A stretch of 64,000 bases of DNA from Membranipora membranacea. Lineage: Eukaryota > Bryozoa > Gymnolaemata > Cheilostomatida > Membraniporidae. The notes beneath the pieces were generated by a model that did no database searches, was not told where the DNA came from, and saw nothing but the letters and a program-made list of their open reading frames with translations. The translations under genes were made by a program, and so were the position numbers. This document shows positions 11,901 to 24,500 of the stretch, piece after piece (positions within the stretch are counted from its first letter, which is position 1; each line of letters opens with the position of its first letter). The stretch covers positions 11,281,387-11,345,386 of the forward strand of contig OU612069.1 of the NCBI GenBank assembly GCA_914767715.1, read 5' to 3'.

Positions 11901-14900
11901 CACCATACTAAATAAAGAGCCATATTTTGTTCGTGAATTTGAGCTCTTTCAAACTACACATAGGATATTTTACGCAGGGTCGTAGCTTAGAAATAATGGA
12001 TAGGGGGGGCAACAATCCATTATGGTGTGAAGTAACACCAGGTTGGGAATTGCAAGCTCCTCCTGAGCCCCTAGTCCCCAGCCCTCAAAATGTCTCTATG
12101 ATATAAACAGCAAAAGATGGAACTCTAAAATGAGCTGATTCTGACTTCAAATACTCAGTTATAGCATTTTTAGGCCACTCTATTCAGTATCCTAGGGGAG
12201 GCAGAGCGTCCCTGCCTCCCCTAGCACTACAGACCTGTAATTTTGGCAGTGTTATTCATTATTAATTTACATGTCCCAAAAGGTTCCGCTGCAAAACCTA
12301 ACATCTAGTTCTTAAAACTACCAAGAGAATTTACCAATATATAGCCTGGCAGCTAGTCCTGCAGATGTTATGCTCTATGTTTCTACCGAACGAATTCATA
12401 GCACCTCTGGTCAACATTTACGTATATTGTTGGAAATATCTATGTGCCATTGCTTTGACGCCTCTAAGAGCTTTATGCCAACCATCAAATTAATAGTATA
12501 GCTATAACATATTGCAGCAGTCCCTCTGTCATTAGCAGAACAATACAAATATATTTTTTTCTGCAAGAGTCTGTCCCACTTGGTCTATAGCAGCGGGACT
12601 TGAATTCAGTCTATATTCTATTAAAGCCTGATTGAGCTGCCAAAATTCAGCACAAACAAAACAAAGGACTCGTTTTGAAAGGTTATATTCAGCGCTGAAA
12701 TGAACTTTGACTCAATTAAGAATCTCGAATACTTTCAGAGATGAAAATAGCCTTGCTTGCGTCATATTATGTTTTCTTTAAAAACAAATAGCATAACCAG
12801 TGACAAATGTACGTAAGGTTTTATATTGAAATAAGAGACCAAGTTCGATCTATACTTTGAATCTGCTCAATGAAGGATTGAAATATTATGTGACTGATTT
12901 CACTCTCACAAGCCTCATTCAATGTTCTCAACTTGCAGTTGTTGGCTCTCAGGGTCCCAGGTCATAGAGTACCCAGAGTGATTGTTAAGTCTAGATTCGA
13001 CTCCTCATATATAGGAGAAACACTATCAACCATATCAGTGTTGGGAAAATACAATAATGACCTCTCACTGTCGTGCAAACAGCCAAAGATGACGTAGTAA
13101 TACTGCATTGACTAGTCTGAGCCCCTTAGACTTTTGCGCCCTGCCCGACGCCCTCCCCCAACCGGTAGACCAGTGGTTTTTATCAGACCAAGCCTGAGAT
13201 CTTAAATAGACATTTGCATGGATGTGAGCTTGACACATTTTGCACCTTGCTTGATAAAAAGTGCCTGTCTACCAGGTTTGTCACAAGATGTACATGCTTT
13301 TCTGTCTATAAGCAGGGAGTAATTTTGACATGACCTATTGCCACCTTGTTGGTCACTGCAGAAGTGTATAAATGTTATCAATTTGATCAGGAATAATTCT
13401 TCACAAGGGAGAGGGGCAATTTTTTATTTTTATTGTACTTGGTTAATAAATAGAAAGTTAGCTGATATAAATGGCTAGAAGCAACATACAAGGAACAATA
13501 ATCGTAGCACATTAATGACGCACTGTAGCGGCACAAAGTTCCTGCTTTGGCCTGATTTCAACTACCTGAAAGCTATGTTCGTTTCAAGTTAAGTAAGACC
13601 AATAATGTCTGGCAGACAATTTAACTGCACCTACTAAACAAAAGGTTTATATTTTGATAAATTTATAGCCCTGATTCAGACTGTGACTATTAAACATAAA
13701 TTCTTAAGGCTGCCTAAAAACATAAATAAGTGAACTATGACCTTAATCTTACCTGGCAGATTTTGAAAAAATAAAATTATCAATAAAGGCACCATACTTA
13801 ATAAAGAGCCAAATTTTGTTCTCAAATAATTTGAACTCTTTCAAACTACACATAAGATACTTTACGCAGGGCCGTGGCTTAGAAATAATTGATAGGGGAG
13901 GCAACAATTCTTGGGGGTGTGAAGTAACACCAAGTTTGTTACTGCAAGCTCCTCCTGAGCCCCTAGTCCCCGGCCTCTAAAGTGTTTCAATGATGTAAAC
14001 AGCAAATTAAAGTCCTAAATGAGCTGATTTTGACTTAAAAAACTCAATTATAGCATTTTCAGGGCTTTAGCCACTCTATTCAGTATTCTAGGGGAGGCAG
14101 AGCGTCCCTACCTTCCCCAGAACTGCAGGCCTGTACTGAATATAATTTCGGCAGTGTTATCCATCAGTCCGTAACAAAACCTGACACCTATCTCTAAAGA
14201 TTGCTGAACGAATCGAGCGATATATAGTCTGGCAGCTGGTCCTGCAGTTGCTATGCAATCTTTTTACACCGAGCGAATTGATGGCACTTCTGTTTAAAAA
14301 TTATGTATAGGGTTAGACATTGCTATGTGCCATCGCTTTGATGCCTCAAAGAACTTTATGCCAACCATCAAATTAATTTATAGCTCAAACATATACAAAA
14401 TATACAGAACCAAACAATAAGTATATGCTCTGCAAATGTCCCACTAGGTCTATAGCAGCGGGACTTGACTTCAGTCTATATTATTTTAAAGCCTGAATGA
14501 GCGAAAGAAATTCAGCGCAAACAAAGCAAAGGATAATTATATTTAAAGGATATATTCAGCGCTGATTTGAACTTTGATTTTGGAACTTGATTATAGCCAG
14601 ACACCCTAATACTTTGATGTTTGTATCATTATATCATAACCAGTGACAATTGATGCAAGGTTTTATACTGTAACACCAGCCCAAGTTCGATCTATTATTG
14701 GAACCTGCTCAATGAAGGATTGAAATATAACACGACTGATTTCACTCAAACAAGCCTCATCCAATGTTCCAAACTTGCAGTTGTTGGCTCTCAGGGTCCC
14801 AGGATATGAGTACCCGGAGCAATTGTTAAGTCGAGATGCCACGCCACATATATAGACGAAACTGGATCAAATATATCACAGTGAGAAAAACATAAGAATG

Positions 14901-15990
14901 ACCCTTCTGTTGTACAACCAGTCCAACATGATTTATCTTACCACTGCATTGACTAATGGTTTTTGTACCAGACCTGATATCGTGACGCCTCGAGCCTTGC
15001 TGGGGGGCTTTTTAGCGTCCAGCTGACCCCATGTGGTAATCCCCTAGCCTTCTCTGTGGCCATTTGGGTGGATGTATGTCAGACATAATCTGGACCTTGC
15101 CTCGCATAAATTTGCCTGCCTATCAGGTTTGAGACAAATTGAAGGTAAGCTACCCTGCCCGTAAAGTAATTTTGGTGCCACTCACCGCCACCTTGTTGGT
15201 CATAGCAAAATTTTATAATGATCATCAGCTAGATTGGACATGATTATTCACAAGGGAAAGGGTGTATTTTACTATCTGATAGTATTTGGTTAATAAAGTA
15301 GAATTAGCTGATATAAATGGCTAGCAGAACCCTACAGGGGAATAATCGATACACATTGTCGAAGCCCTGAAGCGGCACCAAGTTCCTGCTCTCAACTACT
15401 GAAATTAAGTTCAATATGGGGTATTTATGGATGTTTTCTTTGTGACAGCCCCAGTTGAAAAACAAATGGGAATGTAAAGATTTCAGTCTACTAACAAATG
15501 ATGCCTGATTGGGCAGACAAATTAACTCCACCTAGTGAACAAAAGGTTTATATTTTGATAAATTTGTAGCACTGATTCAGACTGTGATTGTTGGACATGA
15601 TTATTTCAGGCTACCTATACACATAAATAAGTAAATTTTGACCTTAATCACACATATCAGACTTTGAAAAAATAATATTATCAATCTCGACATAACATAA
15701 AGGTCCCCCGCACTAAATAAAGAGCCAAAGTTTGCTCTGAAATGGGCACCCTTTTAACCACAGGTAAAATATTTTACTGAATATAATTTCGACAGCTTTA
15801 TTCATCATTCACATACATGTAGGAAGGGATCCCTAACTAAACTAACTTCTAACTTTGGGCAGCCGTAAGAAATAATTGCGCAATATATAGTCTGGCAGCA
15901 AATCCTGCAGCTGTTATACAATAATTTAACACCGAACAAATTCATAGCACTTCTGGTCAATAATTGTGTTTAGTGTTAGAAATTGTTCCC
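8954..15990. repeat. Tandem array of four ~1.65-1.9 kb non-coding units
   Basis: Four head-to-tail units begin at the motif gtgccat followed by a ctttgatgcctc-like run, at 8954, 10699, 12444 and 14337. Their lengths are about 1745, 1745, 1893 and 1650 bases. Units 1 and 2 are nearly identical; units 3 and 4 are progressively more diverged. Each holds the same landmarks in order: the 'cagcgctgatttgaactttga' region, a tataggagaaac block, a taataaagagcc block and a ctaggggaggcag hairpin in units 1-3. Short minus-strand frames at 9425-9655 and 11173-11439 share a C-terminal half, but they are shifted upstream and destroyed in unit 3, so they are not genes. No polymerase or transposase sequence was seen. 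Confidence 0.92.
10440..10472. repeat. Perfect 13-bp hairpin in tandem-array unit 1
   Basis: The arm ctaggggaggcag is followed by a 7-base loop and its exact reverse complement. The same hairpin recurs in unit 2 with one loop change, and in unit 3 with arm mismatches. Its function is unknown. Confidence 0.8.
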
Positions 15991-17253
15991 CCTGCTTATC
16001 TGTGAGGTGTTTTACAGCTAATTTTGCGCACCCCAAATAAGCTACCACTTCTACCAGCCTTGACAACTGTAATGGCTAATTTATGAAGTAATCTAATGTT
16101 GTACAATGTCTCCTGACAATGAAGATGTATTTATTTTTTATATTGTTAATTTAATGTTTCACGATGTCCCTTGTTAGGTGTAAGGATCTACAGACTATTG
16201 TTGTTAGGTTAGCGCCCTAATCACAAACATTTTGGTCTTATTAATCATACCAAGTGTTAAACACTAAGAGAACAAACACCTACCGATGATAAACTTAGGC
16301 TATAGTGTGGAGTGTCTCAGCGGCCCAAAAAAAAACAATGAAAAAGGAGCTTTTGAGATAAGGCTATCCTCATGCGGAAGGGTACAAAGTCAAGAGTAAC
16401 TTGGTGTGTACGATTCTCATCACCCTGTTAGAGCATAGCTAAGGTACATAACCACAGTCATGCATCGATATTAAGGGGTGCTGTATCCGACTGAATAAAA
16501 ACTATATTGTCCTCAACCTTCAGCAAATACAAGGGCTGCCTGTGCAAATACCCCAGACAATATTTGGCAGCAGGACTGGATTTCAGTCTAAATTCTATTG
16601 AAGTTGACTAATGATTGATATTACCAAAACAAAAGACTTAAATTGTGTTTGATTGCAGTGCTGCTATATACTTTGATTATGAGACTGCCTAAATACACAA
16701 CAAGAGAATTGTGACATTGAATGAATTTCCAATGATTCAAAGTTGTACTAAGAGTCAGCTACAGCGTTACAAATAGACTGGTGACAAAAATCAAGAGCCG
16801 TGGAACGATCTGAAATAGGCACATGTTCAAAAACATATGATTCAGAGTAGCAATTGAAAGAGGCCCCTATCCACAAAACATGTTACTAGCTCCAGTAAGA
16901 GAGGTGTTGATACTGATAAGTATAGATGGATAAGAATGTATTCAAGGCAAAATTATTGTCAGTGACGGCCAAACTGAGTTATAAATTCAGCACAAGAGTC
17001 AAGATACTATCTAATCCGGGCACCCGCTTGGAGTGGAATGAAAAGTATAATGCTACAGAAAAGAAACTCGGCAGTTTTTTAAAAGCCCCAATTCACTAAC
17101 CTGTGCTGACATTTTATTTATTTTGATTCTTTTGTTCACTACTATGTAACACCAAAACCTCAGGTGTGAATGGCAGTTGGAAAGTGGAGTCACTGATAGT
17201 AGGATTGCACCTCAAGCGGAAGTAGTCAGCCTGTAGCTTTTTGTGGTGGGGGG
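15991..17253. other. Intergenic stretch, nothing recognised
   Basis: No long open frame with family features, no RNA gene and no clear repeat structure. Some phrases echo the upstream array (for example aatttcagtctaaattctattgaag near 16570), so part of it may be a very old unit. Confidence 0.45.
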
Positions 17254-17525
17254 GGGACAAAGCTTGTCAACTCTTGCGAGCTAGCTATCGAGAAAAGGAC
17301 TTCCCCTCCTGAATTCGTAGAAAATTCTATTAAAAGTTGGAATAAATTGGATCAGAAAATGTAAATCCCAATATGTATGAGATATAACGGTTGTCCTCCA
17401 AGGAAGACAGCTCTGCTTTTCCTATACAAATTGATAAATGTTATCAGGGAGTTATCTATGCAATTTGAAGAGGGGACAATCCTATGTCGATAGCTAGCTC
17501 GCAAGAGTTGACAAGCTCGGTCCCC
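17254..17525. mobile_element. MITE-like element with 38-bp terminal inverted repeats
   Basis: The left end (17254-17291) begins gggacaaagcttgtcaactc. The right end (17488-17525) is its reverse complement, with only two adjacent mismatches over 38 bases. The core of about 196 bases has no coding capacity. A clear target-site duplication was not identified. The size and structure fit a non-autonomous DNA transposon. Confidence 0.8.
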
Positions 17526-17639
17526 TTCCACTGAAAAAAGCTTGTCAAGACAGGCTTAACCAAAACTTAGTGACAACACCTTGTCTTTGGAGAATTTCCT
17601 GTGTGCATTAATTCTATTCTTCAATGAACTTGTAGTGTA

Positions 17640-17886
17640 TCGTTGGTTAAAATGTTGGCTGAAATCCCAATGGTTAGTCACTCACCACACCGTGGCTGCA
17701 AAATAGTGTGCCTTAAGGGCGAGGCTGCAATGTCTGCACCAATTTGCTCTCAGTTTGTAGGCAGGTCGGAGCACACCTGGGGGTTCAACAACTCCCAGTA
17801 CTCAGTGAACTGCAGTGGGATTCAAACCCACGACCTTCAACACTTGTGTGCTGAAGTCCGGCGCTCTAACCACTGAGCCACCACCT
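17640..17886 (-). mobile_element. tRNA-derived SINE, full-length head
   Basis: On the minus strand the element starts GGTGGTGGCTCAGTGGTTAG, which contains a polymerase III A box (TGGCTCAGTGG). A B box (GGTTTGAATCC) follows about 45 bases later. The body then matches the truncated SINE at 3063-3289, including the ggtgtgctccgacctgcc segment. This gives the complete promoter architecture missing from the other copy. Mismatches relative to the 3 kb copy indicate an older insertion. Confidence 0.88.
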
Positions 17887-18115
17887 AGCATTAATAGAAA
17901 ATCGTGTAAATTCGACATTGAGCTTAGAATTCTACATGTGAGCATTGTGGTGCATGGAGAGCCAAGTCCTGATATCATTGGATTGAGGCCGTAGGGCTGC
18001 AGGCCTGCTGAGAGCTTGCAGTACCCTACAATGAACCTATTTACCGCTGGGCGTTGCTGGGTGAATACTAACAGCGATCACAACAATAAAAAACAAAGCG
18101 AAATCTGTTGACACA

Positions 18116-18121
18116 TTTATT
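18116..18121 (-). promoter_or_regulatory. Possible polyadenylation signal for the SLC6 gene
   Basis: AATAAA on the minus strand lies about 480 bases beyond the transporter stop codon. It is a plausible end for a 3' untranslated region of that length, but is supported only by the hexamer. Confidence 0.35.
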
Positions 18122-18599
18122 TACAAATATAATACAAAACCCACATAAAACTATTACAACAGTGTTCTTGCTCTTTAGCAAAGTGATAGATGCCAGCTAT
18201 GACTAGGCTGAACATCATAGTAATATAAGGTGACCGTAAGTCACACGCCGGGACACCTGATGAGCGTGATACAAAAGTTAACAAAATCGAGCTGATCTTG
18301 GCCTTCTCACAAACTGTTGATGGTCCGTATGACTAAAACATTACAACAAAAATTATATGAAAGGATCGCTAATCTGGATCGAAATTTTGAATTAATGTCG
18401 CTAAAAATAAACAAGCTATCATAACTTTAGCAGTGTTTTCCTGATTCGGTGTGTAAATTCCATACATAAAAGTAAAAAGAGATAAAACAACTTTCTGCCT
18501 ATTCAAAATGTTTGAACATTGACTGGCAACACCGTTTCATATCGTGTTAATATGTATATCAGAATAAATGTAGCAGATCGATAGTATATAAAGATAGAT

Positions 18600-21500
18600 C
18601 TAGACAGGTTGAAGCTTGGCAGTCTCCATTTCTACAGCTTCAGAGTAATCAGGCAGACGAGGACCTCCAGATGAGAAGGCCACAGCAGGTGCTCCTTCAG
18701 GTGCTACAAACATAAGAAAGTGGTCAACATTATGAGTAAGAAATTTTCAAATCTGACTCACTTCGGCATTTAAATTCAAGACACACCGAGCGGTTGTGGC
18801 ATCAGCGGCTTACGCAACTTCACCAATGTTAGCATAACGATTGATCAGCGGGTGTGATCTCAGAGTGCAGTGAGGTGTTCTGAGGTTAAATTGTCAGCCT
18901 CAGGTGATCTCATTAAGATTGATGTTTATATTAAAACAGATCGAAGTCAAGCTGCAATTGCAACTGATGTCTGTGCGCTAAAACCTCAAGTCTGTAGGAG
19001 CGGTTCAAAAGTGTTGCAAATAGTATAAAATGCTATGGCACTGTAATGCACTAAAACTTAGCATCAATATTTAGATCGAACCTCCCACTGCTTTGGTCAA
19101 AAAAATCTGATACATAACTCTGTTTTAATGTACGTACCTTTATAGTTATGAATTGATCCATCATATCTGGCGAGCAGATCACTGGGTAAGAAGGTATTCT
19201 CCATGGTGGCGTCTGGGTTGATATCTCTTCTGTCGTCCTGAGGTCTCATCTGATGTGGCAGCAGCTTAGGTCTAATCAGATCCCTCAGATTCTAAGTAAC
19301 AAACAATCAAAAGGCAGTTGCGTTACAACTTCAGTTTGAACGAGTGATTTTATACTGAAACTGGTCCAATTGGTAGATCAATCCTCAATATTGACTTATA
19401 TTGATTGTAAGCTACGCCTAAACTGTGTCAGGATAGCTGGTAGTAGCATTTCATTATCAACCAGGGGAGAGTGATGGATAATGAAATGGTACTACCAGCT
19501 CTCCGATGAAGTTTAAGCGCTTAAACTAACCATTATCTATAGATTTACTATTGTAATGCTTTGTTTGGAGCCATTTAACACTAAAACTGGTCATGTGACA
19601 GACATGTGACACTTTGTACTTAGATACATACCAGATCTCCAGGTCTGAAGACGACTACTCTCAATACAAGGTAGATAGCATATATCGGTACCCATATTAT
19701 ACTGATGCAGGCTAGCAACCAGCCTACAGATATAGCCCAGCTAGGAAAGTGGTAGATTTGATGAGCTGAAAACTTTATCGTCAACTGACTAAAACAGAGA
19801 AAAAGAGAAGAAGATTGAAATAAATAAGTGTCACATAACCTATCAGGTGAAGGCCTCAAGGGCACCTGTTACAAACTACACTAGGCTATAGACAAAATTT
19901 AATGGCTTAGAAATATACACGTAAGGAAGAGTGTCATGATGACATGTGTACAAGGTGCACTATCATCCTGTGAATTCTTATTGTTGTCCTCTCAAAAAAA
20001 GCGAAGGGATAACTCCGGCTATGCTATCAATCTTAAAGCTAGCTATAAGGAGCCAGACACCATTGGATTTGGAACTTTGATGCAGCTGAATAGTTTATAA
20101 TTTTACCTGTAGCTTATGCAGTTCATCACAAATATTATCATGACAGTAAGAGGAGTAACCACCAGGTACGCCCATTTCATCATAAAATTCAACCATTCAA
20201 TCCTGAATCCGTACATCATCTCCAGATTGTCTATGAATCTGTCAACACCTGTTGAGAAAAAAGATAATTCCCTCAATAAAATATTGCTGGTAAAATCTAA
20301 AAGCCAATCGATCGGATAGTTGAAAAGCTCACATGGGATTGGGGGAGGGTAGTTTAAGTGCCCTAACTTTGCCAGGGATGCTAATCAACCAACCGCATCC
20401 CCATCCCTATCCCTTGTGCCAACATTGGCAATCCAGGTAGAGTTTGGTCTCTTAAACAAAGAGGGGACAATAATAAGACAAGAATGAAAATATTATCTGC
20501 CGATGAAAAAGCTTACATATATTCTAGTAATAGATTCAATCTCATTCAGTGAGTGGGAGGAACAGCGAATAAAATTTAATTTGATTAGCGACTGGTTCAC
20601 AATGTTCCCATGTTGCAATTTCGGGAGTTATCGATCCATGGGAATAGCATTTAAATCTACTTCCGCTTGTACCGAATAACATTTTTGATGCGAAATAATA
20701 GACCGCATTGAATCAGAAATAATCCAATTGGCCGGTCTGGCTAAATGGTTAGCGCGCTTGCACACAATACATTCAAAGGGTTTGACGCGGGAGACCCGTC
20801 ATGGGAATCATTAGCATTCATAAATTAGTATCGGAGTGGACCACTCATTCGAGGCATGGGACCATAGTGATTGTTGCTTTGTTAGTCTAAGAAGATGTTC
20901 TGTGCAGGTTTGTCACAATGTGTTTAGGCTAGATTTTTCTCTAGTGTTCTCTTTCGGATATGTGCCTTTAGATCAGATCTACTGTAATGTGACCTTTTCT
21001 CTCTGATTCAATCTTTATCAGGCCTTGAAATTTAATTTTTTATTCAGCGCTAGGAGGTTACTGAAATTGTCTTTCTTTAAGGCTAACTAGGACTGATTGT
21101 GAGTTTGCTAGTTTATGAAGATGGACTGTTGGGGCTTGTCACAATCTGCTCAGACTCCCGGGTCTAGTTTTCCCCAGAATCAGGCCTTAAAAGTAAGATT
21201 TTTACAATGATACGGGTTTGCTGAAAATGTCGTTCTACAAAGACTAACCAGGTCCTGTCATCTTTGATCTGACAAAATCTCCAGCTAAAATTAATTTGTG
21301 GTTGGCCAGTGAAATCTATACGTACCGTAAACCCAACCAACAGCAATACACTCAAAGAACGCCACCAGGAGAATAATTCTACTGCCTGAGTAGAAGTCAA
21401 ATATCTGGAACACATACATCCCTCCCTATAAATAATGGAATAACATGATAAGTTTGATCACCCTGTCTCAGTACTCAACTTTGTGATTATGCAGCTAAGG

Positions 21501-24500
21501 TTTGCGAACCGACCTGGCTACTAAGAGTAAAGTAGGGCAGTCACTTCTTACCATTAGGGAGATCAGCACACCTCCCCATCATCAATAAGCAGCTTGTGTA
21601 TGGATCATTTATGTTACAAATAACTCTTATCCTAGCGCATGATGAATGCATGAGTAAAGATGCAAATATGATCACCAAAGCTCTGAATTAGAAGAACTGA
21701 ACTGATGATAGTTTCAGATACATGGCAACAATGAGAGCATGGTAATAACGACAACTGTTTTTCTTGCTCCAAAACTTTCTAATTATATATTTTAGTATAT
21801 GTTCCTCAGAATTTCGACTAAGAATGATATCTGACCACCGGTATGTCACATTTGCATACTGTTGATTGAAACATATTGATATATGTCAGTAGATTGATTA
21901 AAAGTTTGGGGAATATGCAAAATTCATATATCAACGGAAGGACCAAAGCACAGGATTTCGATTCAGCAAGGTTGCCAAAGATTAAAAAAATGTTGGTCAG
22001 AAAACATTTGATTATTTTGATGATGGTTAGCAATCAGAGTCAACTAAGAATCAAACAAATTGTGCCATTTCACAAGTCATTGGCATCCTTAAAACTGAAG
22101 GAATCATATTTTCATCTACTTCACACAAACACCAATTGCATATCATTGACCAGCAGAATTCCTGTCTAGTTCATGGAATTTGAATGGCGCTATAGCTCTA
22201 AAGTTGTTGACATGTCAACCCAGGTTTCGTGTCTCACCACTTTAACATCTGAAAACACCCAGTGGTGAATACAGATAGCCCCATCCATGGTAAGGGATTG
22301 CAAGAAACAGAGTAGCTGCGCAGATATGTCCAAATTGAATAGCGGTTGTTAATACAACCAACATCTTCGATCATAATAGCACTGGCTTTTTTCCTTTTTA
22401 CACTCAAAAGGTCCAATTCACATAATTTCCAAACATCTATAGTGAACTTGCCACATCGATTTTGAACCCTGGAGTCATATTATCAAATAAAGTGATGGTA
22501 CAAAGGGTTCAATGTTCAAGTTTGCGATCTAATATTCCATCACAAGCGTTTCTGACTAACCTGTGTGACCATACACAATCCCATCAGATAGCAGAGGGCA
22601 CACATGGCTCCTGTGAAAAACACTCTTCTATTACCCTTCCTCAGAAAGACGGGGAACATGTCCACTATTGTGGCTACCAGTCCTTCCTGGGCTACAAACT
22701 ACAAAACAAAAGATTAAGAACAATTGCTCAAATGTGGTAGAAATTGAAAGGTTGAGGGATGTTTGGCACTGCATCATAAAATTTGATCAGAAGTGTACAC
22801 CAGCAATTCATCTAGGGAGGGAAGCATAGCGCAAGATAATGAGCCAATGTTTCTATTTTTTAAAGCAGTTTTAAGTAAGATACATCAGCCTAGCCTGGTA
22901 ATGATGTGCAACCATTGATAATGTTTATAAACAGTATCCTGAGCGCGAATTTAAGCATCTGTTTGGAGTTGCCCTGTCACCATGTCGATGCTGAATCAGA
23001 AGAAATCTTTATCCTATTAAAAGCAGTTCTCAAGATTAGCCCATACTAAACATCATTGAGGACCATCATTTATACTCACCTCACTGTCCAGACCCAGTAG
23101 TATCACCATTATAAAGAAAAAGACAGACCAGAGAGGAGCTATAGGCATAGCAGCTAATGCTTTGGGGTAGGCGATAAACGCCAGACCAGGACCTGTAAGA
23201 TATCAATATGTTGTCATGAACTGTGGGTCAAATATGTGTCACAAGCAGCACATTTGTAGAAGAAAACTTATTAAACAAGGGTGGCCAAGTATATTAGATA
23301 CATTCTATTATAAGATAATGGAGTGCCTGATATTGTGAATTTAGTCCAAAGTAGAGGCATAAAATTGTCTGCACAAATCAGTAGACAATATCAAATATTA
23401 TATTTTTGTGATAGTCTGATGGCAGCCTATGCAAAATGTGGCTAGAAATGCATCTTCATTTACAAAATTGGGTGGATAGAGGTTAACAGTTGTTTCTTGT
23501 AGAGTTTACATGCCGATGGGAATGGTAAAATGACCCAAAAATGTTGATATGGTTTCAAAACATCCTAAATCAGAAAGAGCAGAACAGAATTACTGGATTT
23601 ACATTTTGATCATAAATAGCCAAGAAACTGCTGAGAACGGTTGAGATTCCCCTCATATCAACAATATATGATCATCATAATCGAGACTAATTTTGTTGCC
23701 GTCTGGAAAACTGGCTTCAGATGTTCTTATAGATCTGATTGAAAAGCATATCACTTTTTGATCACTTTCCCTTTTGCCAACAGCGTTTTATGCAATTAGC
23801 CGCTTATTGTGCAACAATACGTAAGTTACAATTACAATTACAATTACAATTATTACCATTGCGATCAGTATTAAAAACTTTACCAGAAATAACTGTCAAA
23901 CCCTATCCACCCAATTTCGTAAATAGAAGTGAAAGATAGGAGGCTGCCACAGGTCTATGAGTCTCTCAAATCTTCAGGATGAATTTTTGAAACTATTTGG
24001 GCCTATTTAGGGCGACTGTCAGTTCAACTATTCTGAACTCAATTACAAGAGAATAATTCAGCAAGATAACTTAACTACCTAATAAAAATAGTCACGGTAT
24101 CTTATAGTGTTGCGACAGCATTCATAACATATCAACTCCTCAACTGTCCCACATTTTTCAAAACAGTGGTTCTCACCTGATTCTGCCACGTCAGCGATGT
24201 CAACACCCTGTTCCTCTGCCATGTAACCCAACACAGCGAATATCACGAATCCAGCCATGAAGCTAGTACCACTGAAACACAAACATAAAACTAGTACCAC
24301 GGAAACATAAAGATGAAACTAGTACCACTGAAGTAAAAACATAAAACTATAGTACCACTGAAACACAAACATAAAACTATTACCACTGAAAGACAAACTT
24401 AACACTAATGCAACTCAGAAACAGACATAAAACTAGTACCACCAGGAAACAAATAAATGCATGGCAGTGGATAATGGCTTGTTTCCGGATGGCATTGCAG

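Noticed and set aside
17643-17876. A real tRNA gene on the minus strand
   Set aside because: A and B boxes are present but no cloverleaf acceptor pairing closes after about 75 bases; the sequence continues as a SINE body shared with 3063-3289.
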